Positions 59,413 through 64,000 of a stretch of DNA of 64,000 nt are shown here, in pieces. Numbering within the stretch: the stretch's first letter is position 1; each line of letters opens with the position of its first letter. The notes under the pieces were generated by a model. It searched no databases. It was not told where the DNA came from and was given only the letters and a program-made list of their open reading frames with translations. Origin of the DNA: Stenotrophomonas sp. UBA7346 (GTDB taxonomy: Bacteria > Pseudomonadota > Gammaproteobacteria > Xanthomonadales > Xanthomonadaceae). The stretch spans positions 1 to 64,000 of the forward strand of contig DKPB01000082.1 of assembly GCA_002471015.1 (NCBI GenBank), read 5' to 3'. The position numbers and the translations under genes were made by a program.

Positions 59413-60906
59413 TTACAACGCCGGGTCTTCCACTGCCAGCTCGCCCTCACGCAGCACCCGCCGCAGCAATGCCCGGCCCTGCCGATCCAGGCCCAGCACG
59501 CGCGGCTTCACGCCGTGATGGCGATAGCGGCTGACCACCTTCTCCAACGCGGCCACCGCGGTGATATCCCACAACTGCGCGCCGGACAGATCAATCACCA
59601 CCGCACGCCCCTCGGCAACACGCGGATCGAAGGCATCGATGAAGGCATCCGCCGAGGCAAAGAACACCTGCCCGCGCACCACATAGCGCAGACTGCCGTC
59701 GGCCTGTTCATGCGGCTCCACCTGCAGCAGCCGCGCCACCTTCAATGCGAAGAACACCCCACTCAACAGCACGCCGACGCCAACACCGGCGGCCAGATTG
59801 TGCGTGCCCAGGGTCACCGCCACCGTCGCCAGCATCACCACGCCGGACAGGCGCGGATGCCGCACCAACGCACCCAGGCTGCGCCAGTCGAAGGTGGACA
59901 CGCTGACCATCACCATGATCGCCACCAGTGCGATCACCGGCACCTGCCCTACCCAGGGCTTCAGCAGCACCATCAGCACCAGCAGGAACACGCCCGCAAA
60001 CAAGGTCGATAACCGGCCACGGCCGCCGTATTTCACGTTGCCCACGGTCTGCCCGATCATGCCGCAGCCGGCGATGCCGCCGAACAGGCTGGCGGCGATA
60101 TTGGCCACGCCAAGGCCGGTGCATTCGCGGTTCTTGGAACTGGGCGTGTCGGTGAGTTCGTCCACCACCCGCGCAGTCATCATCGATTCCAGCAGGCCAA
60201 CCATTGCGATGGCCAGCGCCGGCATGGCGATGATGCGCAAGGTGTCCAGATCAAACGGCAGCGCGGGCAGCCCCATCCACTGCGGCAAGGCCTGCGGCAA
60301 CCTGCCAAGATCATCGACGGTGGGAAGATCCAATTTCAGCCACCACGCGAGCACGCTAAGCACCACGATGCAGATCAGCGGCGAGGGAACCGCGCGCACG
60401 CCGGGCAGGGGCAGGCGCGGCAACCCGTAGATCACCAGCAGGCCCAGCGCCAGCATCGCCCAGGTGGCGGTGGTGGCGCCGTGCAGCTGCGGCAACTGCG
60501 CGGAAAAGATCAGGATGGCCAGCGCATTGACGAAGCCGGTACGTACCGAGCTGCTGACAAAGCGCATCAATACCCCCAGGCGCAGCACCCCAAACACGAT
60601 CTGGATCACGCCGGCCAGCAGGCCGGCCGCGAACAGATACGGCAGGCCATGCGCGCTGACCAAGGGCGCTGCCACCAGTGCCACCGAACCGGCGGCGGCG
60701 GTGATCATCGCTGGCCGGCCACCGAACACCGCGATCACGATGCTCAGCACGAAGGAAGCGAACAGGCCAACCTGCGGGTCCACCCCGGCCACGAACGAGA
60801 ACGCGATGACTTCCGGGATCAAGGCAAAGGTGGCCACGGCACCGGCCAGCATTTCGCGCAGGGGATTGGCGCGCCACTGCGCCAGTTCAGAATGCAGAAA
60901 GGACAT
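59413..60906 (-). CDS. SulP-family anion permease with STAS domain
   Basis: A 497-residue membrane protein with about 12 helices followed by a C-terminal STAS domain (about 385-490, VVIDLSGAQLWDITAVAALEK). Family features include PEVIAFSFVAGVDPQVGL near residue 30 and the motif SSKNRECTGLGVANIAASLFGG near residue 250. SulP proteins transport sulfate, bicarbonate or organic acids; the single STAS domain and this residue set do not fix which. The ATG at 60906 (MSFLHSEL) starts before the first helix. Confidence 0.92.
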   Translation of the reverse strand: MSFLHSELAQWRANPLREMLAGAVATFALIPEVIAFSFVAGVDPQVGLFASFVLSIVIAVFGGRPAMITAAAGSVALVAAPLVSAHGLPYLFAAGLLAGVIQIVFGVLRLGVLMRFVSSSVRTGFVNALAILIFSAQLPQLHGATTATWAMLALGLLVIYGLPRLPLPGVRAVPSPLICIVVLSVLAWWLKLDLPTVDDLGRLPQALPQWMGLPALPFDLDTLRIIAMPALAIAMVGLLESMMTARVVDELTDTPSSKNRECTGLGVANIAASLFGGIAGCGMIGQTVGNVKYGGRGRLSTLFAGVFLLVLMVLLKPWVGQVPVIALVAIMVMVSVSTFDWRSLGALVRHPRLSGVVMLATVAVTLGTHNLAAGVGVGVLLSGVFFALKVARLLQVEPHEQADGSLRYVVRGQVFFASADAFIDAFDPRVAEGRAVVIDLSGAQLWDITAVAALEKVVSRYRHHGVKPRVLGLDRQGRALLRRVLREGELAVEDPAL

Positions 60907-61017
60907 ACGGGCAGATCGCCGGGACTGGGGGCCGCAGAGGCGGCAGCACCGGCGCAATCGAGGGGAGGGGCGCGAATTATGCCTGCTATGGGTGGGTAGT
61001 CATGCGTAGCGGCCAGC

Positions 61018-61114
61018 GCTACCCCTCCCCGGCCCTCCCCTTGCCTTCAGCGAAGGGGGAGCTTTGGGCCCCCTCCCTTTTGCGGAGCAAAGGGGAGGGT
61101 TGGGGAGGGGTGCT
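61018..61114. repeat. CCCTCCCC stem and GGGTTGGGGAGGGG inverted repeat
   Basis: ACCCCTCCCCGGCCCTCCCC (61021-61040) pairs with GGGGAGGGTTGGGGAGGGGT (61092-61111). Inside are the hairpins CCTTGCCTTCAGCGAAGG and CCTTTTGCGGAGCAAAGG. This is the stem type seen in several spacers of the window. It lies upstream of the methyltransferase gene. Confidence 0.75.
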
Positions 61115-61185
61115 CTTCGCGCACAACCCAACCCCCAAAACCCAGCTGCGGTAGCATTCCCACCCTCGCACCACCTGCAGCCCCC

Positions 61186-62028
61186 ATGCCCCACTACACC
61201 GGCCCCCTGCTCACCCGCCCCTTGCTCGAGCAGTTGCACAGCGCCCTGAAGAAGGGCAGCAGTGAAATCAGCACCTCGCTCGACCTGAGCCGCAGCCAGG
61301 AAACCGTTGGCCTCGGCAACGGCAGCTTTCAGTTCCGCGGCCAGCAGTACCCGTGGCCGGCCAAGCTCAAGGACCGCACGATCTATTACTGGGATGGCGA
61401 GGAGTTCAGCGCCGCCTCGCGCTTCGGCAGCGGTCTGTACAAGCTGGTGCCTACCGACTGGGGTATCCCCACGTTCGAGATCGACGGCATCAAGATGCTG
61501 GTCAGCGCGCAGATCTCGCCGCTGGACGATGCACGCCGCAAGGTGGCGCTGGTGGAGCCGCGCGGCAAGCAGATCCTGGACACCTGCGGCGGCATGGGCT
61601 ATTTCGCCGCCTGCTGCCTGGACGAAGGCGTGGCTGGCATCCGCTCGTTCGAGAAGAGCCCGGAGGTGCTGTGGCTGCGCACCCTCAACCCATGGTCGCC
61701 GGACCCTGACAGCGCCGCCGCAGGCGGCCGCCTGCAGCTGAAGCATGGCGATGTGTCCAAGGAAATCGAGCACATCGCCGATGCCTCGATGGATGCCGTG
61801 TTGCACGACCCGCCGCGCTTCGGCATTGCCGGCGAGCTGTACTCGCAGGTGTTCTACGATCAACTGGCGCGCGTGCTGCGCAAAGGCGGCCGCCTGTTCC
61901 ATTACACCGGCGCCCCCAACAAGCTCACCAGCGGCCGCGATGTACCCCGCGAAGTGGCCACCCGCCTGCAGAAAGCCGGCTTCAAGGCCGAGCTGGCCCT
62001 GGATGGCGTGCTGGCCGTACGCAAATAA
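61186..62028 (+). CDS. Class I SAM-dependent methyltransferase
   Basis: A 280-residue methyltransferase. The binding loop is QILDTCGGMGYFAACCLDEG near residue 130, the acidic loop lies in IRSFEKSPEVLWLRTL, and motif IV is DAVLHDPPRFG near residue 205. The N-terminal 110 residues form a separate domain. It resembles a group of predicted RNA or small-molecule methyltransferases that also occurs in archaea; HDPPRFG is like the NPPY/DPPY motif of N-methylating enzymes. Its true substrate is unknown. It stands alone between two repeat-rich spacers. Confidence 0.82.
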   Translation: MPHYTGPLLTRPLLEQLHSALKKGSSEISTSLDLSRSQETVGLGNGSFQFRGQQYPWPAKLKDRTIYYWDGEEFSAASRFGSGLYKLVPTDWGIPTFEIDGIKMLVSAQISPLDDARRKVALVEPRGKQILDTCGGMGYFAACCLDEGVAGIRSFEKSPEVLWLRTLNPWSPDPDSAAAGGRLQLKHGDVSKEIEHIADASMDAVLHDPPRFGIAGELYSQVFYDQLARVLRKGGRLFHYTGAPNKLTSGRDVPREVATRLQKAGFKAELALDGVLAVRK

Positions 62029-62042
62029 CAAACAGACTTGTA

Positions 62043-62132
62043 GGAGCGGCGTAAGCCGCGAAGCTCGTACCCTCTCAAGCCACGGTCCAATGGCAATCTC
62101 CTTGCCCCCGGCTTCGCGGCTTACGCCGCTCC
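62043..62132. repeat. 22-bp perfect inverted repeat (GGAGCGGCGTAAGCCGCGAAGC)
   Basis: The arm at 62043-62064 recurs inverted at 62111-62132, 46 bases apart. Each arm contains a GCGGC-TTAC-GCCGC hairpin. This is the TAGGAGCGGC repeat type seen in pseudomonads and xanthomonads. It lies between the methyltransferase and CDGSH genes. Confidence 0.9.
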
Positions 62133-62210
62133 CACAAACCCGCCAAGCTGTATACGCCCCGCCTTAACGTCTTCCGCGCGACACTGCGCGTTCCGAAGCG
62201 GAGGCAGCCC

Positions 62211-62852
62211 ATGGCAACCGAAACCGTACGCGGCAAGACCGTCACCATCCGTTTCGATGGTGAACGTTGCATCCACTCACGCAACTGCGTGCTCAGCCAC
62301 CCGGACGTGTTCGTGCCCAATGTGGTGGGCGAATGGATCCACCCCGACGCCGTGCCGCCGGAAGAAGTGGCGCTGATAGCGCGCAACTGCCCATCCGGCG
62401 CCATCCGCTACGAATACAACGACGGCAGCCACGCCGAACCCGCACCGGTGGTGAATCTGGTGCATATACGCGAGAACGGCCCACTCGCCTTCAACGCACC
62501 GCTGCTGATCGCCGGCAGCGACGAAGGCATGCGCGCAACCCTGTGCCGTTGCGGCGAGTCACACAACAAGCCCTTCTGCGACCACCGCCATGTCGACTGC
62601 GGCTTCACCGCCAGCGGCGAACCGCCGGAGCAGAAGTCGGCAGCACTGGCACAGCGCGACGGCCCACTGCAGGTGAAGCCCACCCGCGACGGCCCTTTGC
62701 ACGTCATCGGCAACCTCGAGGTGGTCAGCGGCACCGGCCGCACCGTCGACCGGGTCACCGAAACCTGGCTGTGCCGCTGTGGCCACTCCAACAACAAGCC
62801 CTTCTGCGACGGCAGCCACAACAAGGTCGGCTTCCAGGCCGACGGCGAGTAA
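62211..62852 (+). CDS. Fer4_19-double-CDGSH iron-sulfur protein
   Basis: A 213-residue protein with three iron-sulfur segments. The N-terminal Fer4_19 (DUF1271) domain has cysteines 20, 26 and 60. The first CDGSH-type zinc-finger-like site (C112, C114, C123, H127) has DHRH in place of DGSH. The second (C188, C190, C199, H203) is canonical (CRCGHSNNKPFCDGSH). The protein probably carries two [2Fe-2S] clusters in CDGSH sites and acts in redox or cluster sensing. The family layout with two CDGSH sites is known. No partner gene is obvious. The start follows the AGCGGAGGC site. Confidence 0.9.
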   Translation: MATETVRGKTVTIRFDGERCIHSRNCVLSHPDVFVPNVVGEWIHPDAVPPEEVALIARNCPSGAIRYEYNDGSHAEPAPVVNLVHIRENGPLAFNAPLLIAGSDEGMRATLCRCGESHNKPFCDHRHVDCGFTASGEPPEQKSAALAQRDGPLQVKPTRDGPLHVIGNLEVVSGTGRTVDRVTETWLCRCGHSNNKPFCDGSHNKVGFQADGE

Positions 62853-62877
62853 CCCTGTCCCATACAAGGAGAACCCT

Positions 62878-63174
62878 ATGGCAAACCTCGAATTCCGCCT
62901 CACCGCCGACGACGGCGTGGCCCAGGCCATGCTCGACATGCTCAAGGGCATGGACGATGTTGATTGGGCCGAGGACGTGGCCGACCTGGAACCGGGCGCG
63001 GACGATGAGGACAGCAGTTCGGCCGGGCTGAGTGACAACGAAGGCCCTGGCTTCCACCTCATCCAGGTGGAGACCAACGACGACGACAGCGTGGAACGCG
63101 TGGTGGACGCCGCGCAGGCACTGGCCGAGCGCCTGGGTGCGGTGCTGGAATTCGAGCGCGGCGAAGACACCTGA
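62878..63174 (+). CDS. Small acidic hypothetical protein
   Basis: I do not recognise this 98-residue cytoplasmic protein. It is acidic throughout (DVADLEPGADDEDSSS) and folds like a small alpha-beta unit (GFHLIQVETNDDDSVER; DAAQALAERLGAVLEFERG). The start at 62878 follows AAGGAGA; it is 25 bases after the CDGSH gene on the same strand, so they are likely one operon. RraB-like acidic proteins have a similar appearance, but I would not claim that. Confidence 0.7.
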   Translation: MANLEFRLTADDGVAQAMLDMLKGMDDVDWAEDVADLEPGADDEDSSSAGLSDNEGPGFHLIQVETNDDDSVERVVDAAQALAERLGAVLEFERGEDT

Positions 63175-63227
63175 GCCATTGGCTGGCAAGCGAGTGCCCG
63201 CCGCCACTGGAGGCGCCACTGCACGCC

Positions 63228-64000
63228 TTACAGGTCGTAGGACAGCAGGTCGTAACCGGTGGCCGCACGCACCACGCGCTGGTGCACGAACGCCCCGCTG
63301 CCGCCATTGGTCAACACCACGATGCCGCGCCGGCGCTGCGCGTCGCCCAATGCGAAGTTCTTGAAGATGCCGCTGTTGCTGCCGGAGTGGTAGAACATCG
63401 GCCCGTCACGGGTCTGCTCCATGTTCCAGCCCAGGCCTTTCTCGGTCCAACGGCCCGGCAGGCTGATCTGCGGCGTGAGCATCGCCCGCCGGGCCGCATC
63501 GCTGAGCTCCCATGAAGCCCGCTGCCGGCCATCCATCATCAGGCAGAGGAAGCGCGCATAGTCGCTCACCGTGGTCCGCAGGCTCGCCGCCGCATTGGCC
63601 AGGATATCGCCGGGCCAGCTGACCAAGCCCGGCGGCGCCAGCGCCAGCACCTCGGGCAATGCGCGCTGCGCATCCTCGTAGCGCCAGGCAGACAAGGGCT
63701 TGCCCCAGCGCTGCGCAACTTTCTGCGCAAGCTCCCATTGCTCGCGCAGCACCTGGCGGGGAACGTCGCCCCCGGCGCGATCATGAGCCGGATGGCCATG
63801 CACGGAGCGCGCCGCAAGATCCGCGTTCCAGGTGTAGCTGCTGTCGCGCATGCCAGCCGGGCCAAACAGGTGCGCCTGCATCGCAGCGTCCAGGCTTTGC
63901 CCGGTGAGTTCTTCAACCACCAGCTGCAACCAGACAAAAGCCTCGCCGGAATAGGTGACGCGCGTGCCGGGCTCGAAGGCCGGCACCAGCTTCTCCGTGG
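63228..64000 (-). CDS. Beta-lactamase-family serine hydrolase (partial, N-terminus off right edge)
   Basis: The frame is open from its stop at 63228 to the right edge, giving about 257 residues of the C-terminal part. The segment TEKLVPAFEPGTRVTYSGEAF is the second conserved region (YSGEAF in the Tyr motif), and HSGSNSGIFKNFALG is the HxG motif, as in the penicillin-binding-protein-like hydrolases of class C type. The nucleophile SxxK motif lies outside the window. It is a different gene from the one at 3481. Function (peptidase, esterase) is unknown. Confidence 0.85.
   Translation of the reverse strand, partial: TEKLVPAFEPGTRVTYSGEAFVWLQLVVEELTGQSLDAAMQAHLFGPAGMRDSSYTWNADLAARSVHGHPAHDRAGGDVPRQVLREQWELAQKVAQRWGKPLSAWRYEDAQRALPEVLALAPPGLVSWPGDILANAAASLRTTVSDYARFLCLMMDGRQRASWELSDAARRAMLTPQISLPGRWTEKGLGWNMEQTRDGPMFYHSGSNSGIFKNFALGDAQRRRGIVVLTNGGSGAFVHQRVVRAATGYDLLSYDL

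Noticed and set aside
1..64000. tRNA, rRNA or transposase genes.
   Set aside because: None was recognised on either strand by reading; short RNA genes could still be missed without a covariance-model search.

Overview
This 64 kb window is a high-G+C chromosomal segment from a gammaproteobacterium of the Xanthomonadaceae, most likely a Stenotrophomonas. The main clue is the large number of intergenic palindromic elements headed by GTAG and carrying TGCCGAGCCATGCTCGGCA, which match the SMAG REP family of Stenotrophomonas maltophilia. The protein families fit too: DUF3247 and DUF3016 proteins, a YajQ-type cyclic-di-GMP effector, an Oar-like TonB-dependent receptor and an M13 peptidase lipoprotein. 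I recognise no tRNA, rRNA, CRISPR array, prophage, integrase or transposase, so this reads as core chromosome with repeat-rich spacers.

Layout. 1-2.4 kb: methionine ABC importer metNIQ (metQ is cut by the left edge). 2.5-9.0 kb: an EamA exporter, a serine hydrolase, yajQ, then an alcohol/aldehyde dehydrogenase pair followed by a GAF-Fis regulator that lacks the AAA+ domain. 9.2-15 kb: a DUF1415 protein, a tightly overlapping rsmC-rsuA-HAD operon, a DUF3247 protein and a soluble hybrid histidine kinase. 15-19 kb: a DUF3016 protein and the D-alanine catabolic pair dadA-alr, divergent from an Lrp regulator. 19-24.5 kb: a proline-rich exported protein, msrB, the flagellar stator genes motA-motB and several small conserved unknowns. 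24.6-35.8 kb: a CPA1 antiporter, an extradiol dioxygenase divergent from a LysR regulator, a PAS-GGDEF-EAL phosphodiesterase, an M13 peptidase, a DUF2236 protein and a two-helix membrane protein. 36-43 kb: a LytS/LytTR two-component operon ending in a small Cys-rich exported protein, a large exported propeller-like protein and an M28 peptidase. 43-47 kb: an ECF42-type sigma factor with two DGPF/YCII proteins, two VOC proteins and a DUF1428 protein. 47-57 kb: a large TonB-dependent receptor, an NHL-propeller/M23 fusion, a lytic transglycosylase, a GH18 chitinase and unknowns. 57.5-64 kb: an acyl-CoA dehydrogenase, a SulP permease, a methyltransferase, a double-CDGSH protein and a serine hydrolase cut by the right edge.

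The best regulatory unit is the ECF42 locus. Five minus-strand genes (DGPF, VOC, VOC, DUF1428, sigma factor) follow one TGTCGA-N17-CGTC motif placed about 46 nt (from the CGTC box) upstream of the first start codon, which suggests the sigma factor controls its own operon; a second DGPF gene is divergent. Other themes are cyclic-di-GMP signalling (EAL phosphodiesterase, YajQ), cell-wall and peptide hydrolysis (M13, M28, M23-like, lytic transglycosylase, GH18, alanine racemase), and a dense set of repeats: SMAG clusters, a three-copy mosaic hairpin element, 91-bp and 119-bp tandem arrays, and a hexanucleotide array.
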